Assembly: GCF_023184515.1 (NCBI RefSeq) | Contig: NZ_JAAHBP010000017.1 | Coordinates: 124,001-188,000, forward strand | Source of the DNA: Streptomyces sp. D2-8 | GTDB taxonomy: Bacteria; Actinomycetota; Actinomycetes; Streptomycetales; Streptomycetaceae | Length of the DNA stretch: 64,000 bases | Reading direction: 5' to 3' | Shown here: one piece after another, positions 32,247-41,483 of the stretch | Position numbering within the stretch: position 1 is the first letter of the stretch | Layout: every line of letters starts with the position of its first letter | The notes under the pieces: model-generated | Told to the model about the DNA's origin: nothing | The model's input: the letters and a program-made list of their open reading frames with translations, nothing else | Database searches by the model: none | Program-made: the position numbers and the translations under genes

Positions 32247-32818
32247 GCCGTCACCCCCCGCTCCTCCAGTGCCAGCTTCATCGAACGCAGGGCGTAGAAG
32301 ACCCTGGAGCGGACGGTTCCGCTGGGTATGCCCAGGGTCTCGGCCGCCTCATTGACGGTACGCCCCTTGAAGTACGTCTCGACGAGCACCTCCCGGTGGG
32401 CGGGGGTCAGGTCGTCGAGTGCGTCCGAGAGAGTCATCAGCCACAGCGCCTTGTCGATCTCGTCCTCCGCGGGGATGACCTCCAGCGGCGACGGGTCGAC
32501 CTCCTGCGGCCGGGCCTGCCGACTGCGGTGGCCGTCGATGACGATGCGCCGGGCGACCGTCACCAGCCAGGGGCGTACCGATCCGGTCGCTCTGTTGAGC
32601 TGACCGGCGTTCTTCCAGGCACGGATGAGCGTCTCCTGCACGACGTCCTCGGCGCGCTGCCGGTCTCCGGCGACCAGGCGCAGGACATACGCAAGCAGGG
32701 GTCCGGCGTGTTCGCGATAGAGCGCACGCATCAGCTCCTCATCGGGTTCCGAGGGCTGGGACATGCGATGTCGGGCCCTCGGTGCACGTTCATTGGCCAC
32801 GACGGAATCCTTGCGCAC
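32243..32818 (-). CDS. sigU: ECF RNA polymerase sigma factor SigU
   Basis: 191 aa with sigma region 2 (LYREHAGPLLAYVLRLVAG, then AEDVVQETLIRAWKN) and region 4 (LTPAHREVLVETYFKGRTV, then TLGIPSGTVRSRVFYAL). Position and partner identify it as SigU, whose unchecked activity blocks aerial development in S. coelicolor. GTG 32818 was chosen because GGAGG lies five bases before it and overlaps the alternative GTG at 32824. Co-transcribed with rsuA, the standard arrangement for a membrane-controlled sigma factor. Confidence 0.93.
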   Translation of the reverse strand: MRKDSVVANERAPRARHRMSQPSEPDEELMRALYREHAGPLLAYVLRLVAGDRQRAEDVVQETLIRAWKNAGQLNRATGSVRPWLVTVARRIVIDGHRSRQARPQEVDPSPLEVIPAEDEIDKALWLMTLSDALDDLTPAHREVLVETYFKGRTVNEAAETLGIPSGTVRSRVFYALRSMKLALEERGVTA

Positions 32819-33116
32819 GCCCACCTCCGGTGTCCGGGGGTTCCCCCAGTCGGTCGCTCCACATGCCGTACGGACGCGAGCGGTTGGGCGTTCAAACAGA
32901 CCCGACAGATTTCCTCGAGATGACGTGACGAGCTGGACATGGGGTCACATTCCCACCCCGCGTTCTTTACATTTCCGCCACATCGGCATGATCAAGCCAG
33001 GCCTTTCCTACGGTGGCGTAGGTAAACGGCGTGTAATCGAAATCACTTCGACAGTGCGGTCGCAGAAGTCGCATTTAGGACAGGGGAATTGAATGCAGCG
33101 ACCACTCAAATCCGTT

Positions 33117-33710
33117 TCAGGCACGGGCGAGTGCCGCGCGGCGACGATGCCGGGCGACGCGTTCGCGGTTCCCGCAGACCTCACTGGAGCACCAGCGCCT
33201 CCTGCGTCCCCGGGACGTGTCGAGGTACACGATGGGGCAGTTGTCGCCTTCGCACTGGCGCAGGGCCGCGCGGGCGACGGGGTCGGTCAGCAGGTCCACG
33301 GCGTCCCGGGCGACGGCCGCGAGCAGGGCTGCGCAGCCGGGTGGGCCGTCCAACCGCCGCAGAAGCTGGCCGTCTTCGCCGCGGACCGCGCGCGGGGCCG
33401 GGGGCGCGGTGCGGGCCAGGTCGTTGACGCGGGCGAGGGCGAGGTCGTACGTCGCGACTCCGGGTCTCGGCCGGCTGCGCACCAACCGGTCGACCTGGGC
33501 GCGCAGTTCGCGGAAGGAGAGCAGCCAGCCGGTGTCGGCGTGGGTCAGGGCGGTGTCCGCCGGGACGAGTCCGGAGCCGGTGATCCATGCGCGCAGCACG
33601 TCGACGGAGTCGAGCCGCTCCTCCGGGTGCGTGGTGGAGAGCAGATCCAGGCAGATCCGCCCGGCATCGAACCGCAGCTCGTACGGGGCCGTGGCCGTAC
33701 CCAGTGCCAT
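33117..33710 (-). CDS. CGNR zinc-finger protein (ABATE domain)
   Basis: 197 aa. The N-terminal two thirds form an ABATE-type stress-response region (YELRFDAGRICLDLLSTTHP; LLSFRELRAQVDRLVRSR), and the C-terminus a CGNR zinc finger with Cys in QCEGDNCPIVYLDTS and RRRWCSSEVCGNRERVARHR. Such proteins are thought to be DNA-binding regulators. ATG at 33710. It stands alone with no visible partner; targets unknown. Confidence 0.88.
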   Translation of the reverse strand: MALGTATAPYELRFDAGRICLDLLSTTHPEERLDSVDVLRAWITGSGLVPADTALTHADTGWLLSFRELRAQVDRLVRSRPRPGVATYDLALARVNDLARTAPPAPRAVRGEDGQLLRRLDGPPGCAALLAAVARDAVDLLTDPVARAALRQCEGDNCPIVYLDTSRGRRRRWCSSEVCGNRERVARHRRRAALARA

Positions 33711-34038
33711 GTGCCTGTCACCGCCTAGGGGTTCACCCCGGTCGCGAGGCCTTCGGTGAGACGCCAGTGAGAGGGCCGGTAAACCGTTCCCTCCTACAGT
33801 GCCTGCCCGCTACGGCGCCGGAAACCCCTCACACACGCCTCGACGCGACGGACGGCCGGAGGGAACACGCCTTCAGGCCACGCAAGCGCGGCCGCGTGGT
33901 CGTGGTGACCCGACCCAGCGGCCGAGCCGGCCGTCACGCCCAGCAACCATCACACTCCGGCCGGACCCCAAGGAGCATCCCGTTCTGGTTGTGGGGCGGC
34001 GGGCGGGTGGCGGGTTTTGGCTCAACCTCCGGGCGGGC
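33711..34038. other. Intergenic region CGNR gene-nnaR
   Basis: 328 bases between the start of the CGNR gene and the 3' end of nnaR. It presumably contains the CGNR promoter; no convincing promoter, hairpin or small gene was recognised. Confidence 0.4.
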
Positions 34039-35190
34039 TCACGCGTCTGCGTACTTCGTTTCCGCCGTCGGGTCCAGGGCCAGGCGGTAGCCCCGCTTGA
34101 CCACCGTCTGGATCAGCTTCGGCGTGCCGAGGGCCGTGCGGAGGCGGGCCATGGCGGTCTCCACCGCGTGTTCGTCGCGGCCGGAGCCGGGGAGGGCGCG
34201 CAGGAGGTCCGCGCGGGCGACGACCCAGCCGGGGCGTCGGGACAGGGCGCGCAGGAGGGACATGCCGGCGGGCGGGACCGGTTTGAGGTCGCCGTCGACC
34301 AGGACGGCGTGGCCGCGGATCTCCACGCGGTGCCCGGCGACGGGCAGGGTACGGGCCCGCGCGGGGAGTTCCTGGCAGAGCAGCTGGACCAGGGGGCCGA
34401 GCCGGAAGCGTTCGGGCTGGATCGTGTCGATGCCGCGGGACTGCAGGGGCAGGGCGGTGACCGGGCCCACGCAGGCCGGCAGGACGTCATGGCTCAGAGC
34501 CGCCAGGACCTCGTCGAGCAGGCCGCGGTCCTTCGCCCGGGAGAGGAGGGAGGCCGCGGCCGGGGCACTGGTGAAGGTGACCGCGTCCAGGGCCCGGGAG
34601 ACCGTCGCGTCCAGCAGACGGTCGACCGGCGTGATGTCCTCCGGCGGCATCCAGCGGTAGACGGGCACCCCGAGCACCTCGGCCCCGCCCGCCCGCAGCG
34701 CCTCCACGAACCCGGGCAGCGGCTCACCGTGCAGCTGGATCGCGATCCGCAGACCGTCGACGCCCTCCTCCAGCAGCCGGTCCAGCACCTCCGCCATGGA
34801 CTCCGACGACGGCGACCACTCCTCCGTCAGCCCGGCGGCCCGGACCGCGCCCTTGACCTTCGGCCCGCGCGCCATGATCCGTACGCTGCCCAGCCGCGAC
34901 AGCAGCTCCTCCCCCAGCCCCCAGCCGTCGGCGGCCTCGACCCAGCCCCGGAAGCCGATCGCGGTCGTGGCCACGACGATGTCCGGTACCTGCTCGATGA
35001 TCTCCTTCGTCGCGGCCAGCAACTCGCTGTCGTCGGCGAGCGGCACGATCCGCAGGGCAGGGGCGTGCAGGACGGCGGCACCGCGTCGCTGCAGCAGCAC
35101 CCCGAGCTCATCGGCCCGGCGCGCGGCCGTCACACCCACGGTGAAACCCGCCAGGGGTCCGTGGTCCGGTCGCTGTTCTTCCTCGTACAT
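34039..35190 (-). CDS. nnaR: Nitrate/nitrite assimilation regulator NnaR (HemD-like plus winged helix)
   Basis: 383 aa fusion. Residues about 14-265 form a uroporphyrinogen-III synthase (HemD) fold (LAGFTVGVTAARRADELGVL; TFTSAPAAASLL), and residues about 285-375 an OmpR-type winged helix (SLLRALSRRPGWVVARADLL; MARLRTALG ... TVVKRGYRL). This architecture next to narK is NnaR, described in S. coelicolor as cooperating with GlnR to switch on nitrate and nitrite genes. It follows narK on the same strand with a 117-base gap. Enzymatic HemD activity is not expected. Confidence 0.9.
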   Translation of the reverse strand: MYEEEQRPDHGPLAGFTVGVTAARRADELGVLLQRRGAAVLHAPALRIVPLADDSELLAATKEIIEQVPDIVVATTAIGFRGWVEAADGWGLGEELLSRLGSVRIMARGPKVKGAVRAAGLTEEWSPSSESMAEVLDRLLEEGVDGLRIAIQLHGEPLPGFVEALRAGGAEVLGVPVYRWMPPEDITPVDRLLDATVSRALDAVTFTSAPAAASLLSRAKDRGLLDEVLAALSHDVLPACVGPVTALPLQSRGIDTIQPERFRLGPLVQLLCQELPARARTLPVAGHRVEIRGHAVLVDGDLKPVPPAGMSLLRALSRRPGWVVARADLLRALPGSGRDEHAVETAMARLRTALGTPKLIQTVVKRGYRLALDPTAETKYADA

Positions 35191-35307
35191 GGCTCTCGTC
35201 CCGCACTCGAGTCGTCGTACTTCGTGGGTACGGCGTACCTACATGCCGATCGAGCCTGTCAACGGCTCGTGACAGGCCCGGATCGGCGTGATGTCGCTGG
35301 TGTTACG

Positions 35308-36693
35308 TCACACCTCGGCGTAGCTGAGCTGCGGCTTCGCCTCCGAGGTCGCCGTGGTGACGGGTACCCGGGGAGCCGTACGGCGAAGGTATACGGCCCA
35401 TGTGACCGCGAAGCAGACCGCGTAGAAGGCGAGGAAGGCGACGAAGGCCCCGGTGCCCGAGCCGTAGGAGAGGAAGGACTGGCGGAAGGCGAGGTTGATG
35501 CCGACACCGCCGAGCGCGCCCACCGCGCCGATCAGGCCCATGGAGGCGCCGGAGAGGCGACGCCCGTAGGAAGCGGCCGCTTCACCCTTCATCCCCTTGG
35601 CGACGGCCTTCGCCTGGAAGATGCCGGGGATCATCTTGTACGTCGACCCGTTGCCGATGCCGGTGAGGACGAACAGCACCACGAACGCGACGGTGAACAG
35701 CGCCAGGGACTTCTCCATGCTGGCGGAGATGAGGACGGCGGTCGCCGCGCCCATACCGACGTAGTTCCACAGCGTGATCTTCGCGCCGCCGTACTTGTCG
35801 GCCATCCAGCCGCCCAGGGGCCGGATCAGCGAGCCGAGGAGCGGACCGATGAAGGTGACGTACGCCGCCTCCAGCGGGGTGCGTCCGAACTGGTTCGTCA
35901 GCACCTGCCCGAAGGCGAAGCTGTATCCGATGAACGATCCGAAGGTGCCGATGTAGAGGAAGGACATGATCCAGGTGTGCGCGTCCTTCGCGGCGTCCTT
36001 GGCGGCACCGGTGTCGTTCTTGACGTGCTCGAGGTTGTCCATGAAGAGCGCGGCGAGAACGGCGGCCACGACGATCAGCGGGATGTAGATCCCGAGCAGC
36101 ACGCGAGGGCCGCCGCTGGCGCCGATGATCGCGAGCGCGATGAGCTGGATGACCGGCACGCCGATGTTGCCGCCGCCGGCGTTGAGGCCGAGGGCCCACC
36201 CCTTCTTCCGCAGCGGGAAGAAGGCGTTGATGTTGGTCATGGAGGAGGCGAAGTTGCCGCCACCGATACCGGCGAGCAGGCCGACGAGCAGGAAGGTGGA
36301 GAAGGAGGTGCCCGGCTCCATCACGGCGAACGCGGCGACGGTCGGGATCAGCAGGAGGCCCGCGGAGATGATCGTCCAGTTCCGTCCGCCGAAGATCGCC
36401 ACGGCGAAGGTGTAGGGGACGCGGACGACGGCGCCGACCAGCGTGACCATCGAGGTCAGCATGAACTTGTCGGCCGGGGTCAGCCCGTACTCCGGGCCCA
36501 TGAACAGCACCAGGACGGACCACAGGGTCCAGATCGAGAAGCCGATGTGCTCGGACAGCACCGAGAAGAAGAGGTTTCGGCGCGCGACCTTCTCCCCTGT
36601 CTCCTTCCAGAACGTCTCGTTCTCCGGATCCCAGTGCCGGATCCAGCGTCCGCCCCTGCTCGAGGGTGCGGGTGCCGTGCCAGGGCCTGTCAT
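35308..36693 (-). CDS. narK: Nitrate/nitrite transporter NarK
   Basis: 461 aa MFS protein with 12 membrane segments. The nitrate-signature regions are visible: GIGGGNFASSMTNINAFFP (after helix 5) and GIGNGSTYKMIPGIFQ (helix 11). It moves nitrate in or exchanges it for nitrite. GGAGG precedes the ATG by four bases. A GlnR-like site lies about 90-115 bases upstream of the start, and nnaR follows, making a nitrogen-assimilation unit. Confidence 0.95.
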   Translation of the reverse strand: MTGPGTAPAPSSRGGRWIRHWDPENETFWKETGEKVARRNLFFSVLSEHIGFSIWTLWSVLVLFMGPEYGLTPADKFMLTSMVTLVGAVVRVPYTFAVAIFGGRNWTIISAGLLLIPTVAAFAVMEPGTSFSTFLLVGLLAGIGGGNFASSMTNINAFFPLRKKGWALGLNAGGGNIGVPVIQLIALAIIGASGGPRVLLGIYIPLIVVAAVLAALFMDNLEHVKNDTGAAKDAAKDAHTWIMSFLYIGTFGSFIGYSFAFGQVLTNQFGRTPLEAAYVTFIGPLLGSLIRPLGGWMADKYGGAKITLWNYVGMGAATAVLISASMEKSLALFTVAFVVLFVLTGIGNGSTYKMIPGIFQAKAVAKGMKGEAAASYGRRLSGASMGLIGAVGALGGVGINLAFRQSFLSYGSGTGAFVAFLAFYAVCFAVTWAVYLRRTAPRVPVTTATSEAKPQLSYAEV

Positions 36694-36782
36694 GACGCCT
36701 CCACTGTGCTCCGGGGCTCGGTCGTACTTCGACTGACTGATCCCGAAGGTAGGGATGGCGCGTTTCCTGCCTGTGGCACCGG

Positions 36783-36809
36783 GTGACCGCGAGGGAACTT
36801 TGCTCTCAC
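36783..36809. promoter_or_regulatory. Candidate GlnR site upstream of narK
   Basis: GTGAC (36783), six bases, GGAAC (36794), six bases, CTCAC (36805). This matches the GlnR pattern gTnAC-n6-GaAAC with a further half-site in register. It is 90-116 bases upstream of the narK ATG. Binding is inferred. Confidence 0.5.
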
Positions 36810-36851
36810 CCCGGGCCAGGGCGGGATGAGAGGTTCCGGGAGGATTCCGCG

Positions 36852-38009
36852 TCAGTGCTGCGGGGGCTGCCCGTGGGAGTCCTGCTGGGGGTGGGGCTGT
36901 CCGTGAGGGCCGGGGGGCTGGGCGCCGTAGGGGCCGGGGGCGGGCCGACCCTGGTACGGCGCCGGGGAGGGGCCGCCTTGGTACGGGCCCTGGGCGGGCT
37001 GACCGCCGTAGGGGCCGGACGCGGGCTGACCGGGGTAGGGACCTGCGACAGGCTGACCGGGGTAGGGACCCGGGGCAGGCTGACCGCCATACGGCCCCGG
37101 CGCGGGCTGACCGGGGTGTGGACCCGGGGCGGACTGACCGCCATACGGCCCAGGCGCGGGCTGACCGGGGTAGGGCCCCGGGGCGTACTGACCGCCATAC
37201 GCCCCAGGCGCGGGCTGACCCGGGTACGGCCCCGGCGCGGGCTGACCCGGGTACGGCCCCGGCGCGGGCTGGCCAGGGTGCGGTCCCGGTGCCTGCTGAC
37301 CGGCGTACGGTCCCGGTGCCGGCTGGGCATACGGCCCAGGCGCCTGCTGCGGGTACGGCCCAGGGGCCTGCTGCGCGTACGCCCCGCCCGCGAACGGATT
37401 GCCCTGCCCGGGCGGCTGAGCCCCCGGCGGCAGATACCGAAGCCGCCCGTTCTCGTCGTTCACCGGCATGAAGCCCGCCGCCGGCAACCGGGCCGCGAAC
37501 TTGGTGTTGCGCTTGCGCGTCACCACGAGGCCGATGCCGAGGATCGCCATGAACAGCAGCCACAGCACACCGGCCGCGACGAAGTCGGTGGACTCGCCCC
37601 CGAAACGGAAGGCGAGGATCACACAGCCGACGGTGACGCCCAGGGCCCCGTACCCCATGCGCTTCTCGGCGCTCTTGCCGGTGAGGTCGAAATTGATACG
37701 GGCCTTGAGGAGTTCGAACGCGTCCGGCACGAGCGGCGGCAGGGAGACACCGTCGGCCGCGTTCGGGTACTGCGCCCAGTTCTGCCCGGCCCGGGCCCGG
37801 GCCTGCGGGCTGGGGTCGGGCAGGATCAGCATGGTGAGCGCGCCGTTGCGGCCGCTGCTCTGGCGGACGTCGGCGTACTCGTAGCCGAACTGCTGGGCTA
37901 CGAAGGCCAGCCGGGCGAGCTTCTTCACGGACGCCATCGGGCTGGTGAGTTCGACCGGTTCCCCGCTCGCCATCAGCCGCAGCATCTTCTGTGTCTGCCG
38001 CTTACTCAT
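36852..38009 (-). CDS. Membrane protein with Gly-Pro-Tyr-rich repeat tail
   Basis: 385 aa. Residues 1-100 are soluble (ASVKKLARLAFVAQQFGYEY), then two membrane segments at about 120-165 (VTVGCVILAFRFGG; GVLWLLFMAILGIGLVVTR), then a tail of about 200 residues made of roughly 17 degenerate units of the type APGPYPGQP. The tail should be cytoplasmic if both spans are real. ATG at 38009 follows GGGGGAG. Function unknown; such tails often drive weak multivalent interactions. Confidence 0.82.
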   Translation of the reverse strand: MSKRQTQKMLRLMASGEPVELTSPMASVKKLARLAFVAQQFGYEYADVRQSSGRNGALTMLILPDPSPQARARAGQNWAQYPNAADGVSLPPLVPDAFELLKARINFDLTGKSAEKRMGYGALGVTVGCVILAFRFGGESTDFVAAGVLWLLFMAILGIGLVVTRKRNTKFAARLPAAGFMPVNDENGRLRYLPPGAQPPGQGNPFAGGAYAQQAPGPYPQQAPGPYAQPAPGPYAGQQAPGPHPGQPAPGPYPGQPAPGPYPGQPAPGAYGGQYAPGPYPGQPAPGPYGGQSAPGPHPGQPAPGPYGGQPAPGPYPGQPVAGPYPGQPASGPYGGQPAQGPYQGGPSPAPYQGRPAPGPYGAQPPGPHGQPHPQQDSHGQPPQH

Positions 38010-38094
38010 CCCCACCGCTCCCCCGGTCATTCCGTTCACATGCGCAACTCGGGCAGTTTTCCATACCGGAAGGGCCCGGGGGAACGAGGTCCCG

Positions 38095-39294
38095 TCAAGC
38101 GCGCCTCCGGCTCCCGCGAGTCCTCACCCGGGGCTCCCCCGTCGGCCACAACCGGGGCCTCTGCTTCGCCGCCAGGTCCTCCGCCCAGCCGAAGGCCAGG
38201 ACGCAGCAGCCGATCAGGACCCAGACCAGGAACAGGACCGGCCAGACGCTCTCCAGCAGCCCGGGCACGTTCTGCTCCAGCACGGGGAAGCCCCACAGCC
38301 GGTCCCAGAGGGTCGCGGCGATCAGGATGCAGGTGTTGTGCCACAGGTAGATGGTCACGGCCCGGGAGTTGAGCAGCGAGATCGTCCCCGCGAAGGGGCG
38401 CAGCCTGCGCGGCCACTCGGACCAGGACGGGCTGAGGTGCAGCAGCATGAACACCGTGCCGAAGGACCACAGGGCCTGGGCGAGCGGCATGCTGTCCAGG
38501 TCGTTGCCGGTGCCGAAGTCGTGGTGCAGGGCGTACCAGAGACCGGCCAGGGCGATGACGGGTGCGACGGACGGCACGATGTAGCGCGGCAGCCGCCGCA
38601 GGATGCCCTCCTGGTGGGCCATGCCGAGGATCCAGCAGGCGCCGAAGGTGGAGAAGTCCGTGAGCGCCGAGGGGATCCGCTCGCCGGGCAGCGCGAGGTA
38701 GCCCTGCTCGAAGGCGACGGCCAGGGCGATCGGCGCGAGGATCGTGACGACCGGCAGGGCGCGCAGGGCCTTCAGCAGCACCGGGGACAGCAGGACGTAC
38801 CAGAGGTAGGCGCGGATGTACCACAGCGGGCCGGCGAGGTCCGCGGCCCAGTTCTCGCCGATGAAACCGTGGACGCCGGGCAGCCCCTCCGCGTACGGCG
38901 GGTCGCTGAGCGGGACGATCCAGAAGGTGAGGTGCAGCCACCACCAGCCGGGGTGCCCGTCCGCGTCCGGGCCCCAGCCCTGGAGGACCATGCCGGTGAC
39001 ACCGACGACGCCGAGCAGCCACAGCGGGGGCAGCAGCCGGCGCATCCGGCCGCGGATCACCTGCACGGCCGGGCGCTTCAGCGAGCGGGCCATGAGGTTT
39101 CCGGCGAGCGCGAACATCACGCCCATGGACGGGAACACCAGCGGCAGCCAGGCCCAGCCCGTCAGGTGGTACAGCACGACACGGAACAGGGCGAGGGCGC
39201 GCAGCAGGTCGAAGTACCGGTCGCGGCCGGGCTTCTTGACGGGGGCCGGCTCGCTCGGCGCGGTCTCGGTGACGGGAGTCGCGTGCGTGGTCAT
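38095..39294 (-). CDS. Acyltransferase-3 family integral membrane protein
   Basis: 399 aa, about ten membrane segments. The N-terminal FDLLRALALFRVVLYHLTGW contains the Arg and His typical of Acyltransferase_3 enzymes, which O-acylate extracytoplasmic glycans; IYLWHN is seen in a late helix. ATG overlaps the stop of matB (ATGA), so it is translationally coupled to the glycosyltransferase. IcaC of the staphylococcal poly-GlcNAc operon belongs to this family, which suggests modification or export of the MatB product; this is inferred. Confidence 0.88.
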   Translation of the reverse strand: MTTHATPVTETAPSEPAPVKKPGRDRYFDLLRALALFRVVLYHLTGWAWLPLVFPSMGVMFALAGNLMARSLKRPAVQVIRGRMRRLLPPLWLLGVVGVTGMVLQGWGPDADGHPGWWWLHLTFWIVPLSDPPYAEGLPGVHGFIGENWAADLAGPLWYIRAYLWYVLLSPVLLKALRALPVVTILAPIALAVAFEQGYLALPGERIPSALTDFSTFGACWILGMAHQEGILRRLPRYIVPSVAPVIALAGLWYALHHDFGTGNDLDSMPLAQALWSFGTVFMLLHLSPSWSEWPRRLRPFAGTISLLNSRAVTIYLWHNTCILIAATLWDRLWGFPVLEQNVPGLLESVWPVLFLVWVLIGCCVLAFGWAEDLAAKQRPRLWPTGEPRVRTRGSRRRA

Positions 39295-41483
39295 CCGGTC
39301 GGCCTCCCGTCCATCTGCGGCCGGGCCTCGGCCGGACCGCCCCCGGGCAGGCCCACCGCTCCCGTGCGCCGCAGCTTCTGCCAGCGCAGCCGGCCGCCGG
39401 TGAGGGCGGTGATCCAGGACTGGAGCAGGACGACGTACATGAGCTGGCGGTAGAGGAGTTGCTGGAGCGGGAGTGAGATCAGGTGGGTCATGCGTTCCTT
39501 GTCCAGATGGAACGCGTAGGCCGCGCACACCCCTTGTACCGCGAGGACGCCCAGCCAGGCGCCGATGGTCTTCTCGGTGGGGCCGAACACCAGCCCGTAC
39601 AGCAGGAACACGTCGATGAGCGGGGCCAGCAGCGGCGCCACGACCATGAACATCGACACCAGCGGCATGCCCACCCGGCCGAAACGGCCCGAGGGCCCCC
39701 GTTCGAAGACGGACCGGCGGTGCTTCCAGATGGCCTGCATGGTGCCGTACGACCAGCGGTAGCGCTGGGACCACAGCTGCTGGACGGACTCCGGGGCCTC
39801 GGTCCAGGCGACGGCCTTCTCGGCGTACACCACGTGCCAGCCGTCACGGTGCATGGCCATGGTGATGTCGGTGTCCTCGGCGAGCGTGTCGTCGCTCATG
39901 CCGCCGACGCGTTCCAGTGCGCTGCGCCGGAACGCGCCGACCGCGCCGGGGATGGTGGGCATGCAGCGCAGCACGTCGTACATGCGGCGGTCGAGGTTGA
40001 AGCCCATGACGTACTCGATGTGCTGCCACGCGCCGATGAGCGAGTCCCGGTTGCCGACCTTGGCGTTGCCCGCGACGGCGCCGACGCGCGGGTCGCCGAA
40101 GGGCTGCACGAGTTCGCGGACGGTGGTCGGCTCGAAGACCGTGTCGCCGTCCATCATCACGATCAGGTCGTACCGGGCGTTGGCGATGCCCCGGTTGAGG
40201 GCGGCGGGCTTGCCCGCGTTGAGCTGGCGGACGACGCGTACGCCGGGCAGGTCGAGGTTCTCGACGATGCGGGCGGTGCCGTCGCTGGAGCCGTCGTCGA
40301 TGACCAGCACCTCGATGGGGTGGTCGCTGGCGACCAGCGACCGGACCGTCTGTTCGATGCACTTGGCCTCGTTGTAGGCGGGCACGAGGACGGACACCGG
40401 TTCCGTGATGGGTTCACCCCAGCGGAAGCCGCTGCGCCGGACCCGGCGGGCGTGTGCCACGGAGAGGATCAGCATCAGCCCGAGCCGCCCGAAGACCAGC
40501 ACACCGACGACGGCGAGGCCGGCGACGAGGACCCCGGTCACCTTCTCGGACGCCTGCACGAGGAAGACCCACGCCTCGCCCTTCAGCGACTCCAGCCCGG
40601 CGACCGGGGTGTGCGCGCTGGGGGCGTCGAGGGCGGCGGTGAGGGTGTTGAAGCGGTAGCCCTTGTCGGTCAGCCCGGAGACGTACCGGTCGAGGGCGGC
40701 GACGGTCTGGGAGCGGTCACCACCGGAGTCGTGCATCAGCACGATGGCGCCGTTGCCGTTCTTCGGCGTGGCGTTGCGGATGATCTGCTCGGCCCCGGGC
40801 CTGCGCCAGTCCTCGCTGTCGGTGTCGTTGACGATGGTGATGTAGCCCTTGCTGCCGATGTACTCGGTGACCGGCCAGGTCCTGTTGTCCATGTTCTGGG
40901 CGAACGACGAGTACGGCGGGCGGAACAGCGAGGTGCGGATACCGGCCGCACCGGCCAGCGCGAGCTGGTTCTGCGACAGCTCCCAGTCGACCCGGCTCTT
41001 GCTCTGCAGCGACAGGTCCGGGTGGTTGAAGGTGTGCAGCCCGATCTCGTGGCCCTCGTCGACCATGCGCTGGACGAGGTCCGGGTAGCGGGAGGCCATG
41101 GTGCCGGTGATGAAGAACACGGCGCGGGCGTCGTGCTTCTTCAGCACGTCGAGGACCTTGGGCGTCCACATCGGGTCGGGACCGTCGTCGAAGGTCAGCA
41201 CCAGCTCGCCGTCCGGGAGGTCCAGGCTGGCCGGCTTCCCGCTCCGGGTGTCGATGACGGGGCCGCCCTTGAGGATGTCCTCCGGGACGCGGTCGTTCGC
41301 CGCGGGCGGGCCGACGCGGTGGTCGGCGAGGACCTCGCTGTGCACGTAGCCGCGCAGCATGAGCATCGCCCCCAGCGCGACGAGAACGAGCAGGGGCAGC
41401 AACAGACGCATGGGCAGACGCCGGCGCCTGGAGCCGCCACGGGCTCGGGACGCGGGCCCGGAACGGCGGGTACGGGATGCCAT
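39291..41483 (-). CDS. matB: Bifunctional polysaccharide deacetylase/glycosyltransferase MatB
   Basis: 730 aa. After a membrane anchor (about 25-44) comes a NodB deacetylase domain with Asp99-Asp100 (TFDDGPDP) and metal ligands His150 and His154 (HTFNHPD). Two membrane segments near 315-345 lead to a GT2 synthase with DDG at 396-398, DGD at 445-447, an ED pair in TLAEDTDITMAM and the QRYRW motif, followed by further membrane helices. In one protein it can polymerise and deacetylate poly-GlcNAc, combining PgaC- and PgaB-like roles. MatB is needed for pellet formation in S. coelicolor and S. lividans. Confidence 0.93.
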   Translation of the reverse strand: MASRTRRSGPASRARGGSRRRRLPMRLLLPLLVLVALGAMLMLRGYVHSEVLADHRVGPPAANDRVPEDILKGGPVIDTRSGKPASLDLPDGELVLTFDDGPDPMWTPKVLDVLKKHDARAVFFITGTMASRYPDLVQRMVDEGHEIGLHTFNHPDLSLQSKSRVDWELSQNQLALAGAAGIRTSLFRPPYSSFAQNMDNRTWPVTEYIGSKGYITIVNDTDSEDWRRPGAEQIIRNATPKNGNGAIVLMHDSGGDRSQTVAALDRYVSGLTDKGYRFNTLTAALDAPSAHTPVAGLESLKGEAWVFLVQASEKVTGVLVAGLAVVGVLVFGRLGLMLILSVAHARRVRRSGFRWGEPITEPVSVLVPAYNEAKCIEQTVRSLVASDHPIEVLVIDDGSSDGTARIVENLDLPGVRVVRQLNAGKPAALNRGIANARYDLIVMMDGDTVFEPTTVRELVQPFGDPRVGAVAGNAKVGNRDSLIGAWQHIEYVMGFNLDRRMYDVLRCMPTIPGAVGAFRRSALERVGGMSDDTLAEDTDITMAMHRDGWHVVYAEKAVAWTEAPESVQQLWSQRYRWSYGTMQAIWKHRRSVFERGPSGRFGRVGMPLVSMFMVVAPLLAPLIDVFLLYGLVFGPTEKTIGAWLGVLAVQGVCAAYAFHLDKERMTHLISLPLQQLLYRQLMYVVLLQSWITALTGGRLRWQKLRRTGAVGLPGGGPAEARPQMDGRPTG

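Noticed and set aside
33711-34038. Possible small genes in the CGNR-nnaR gap
   Set aside because: Frames lack start context and third-position bias.
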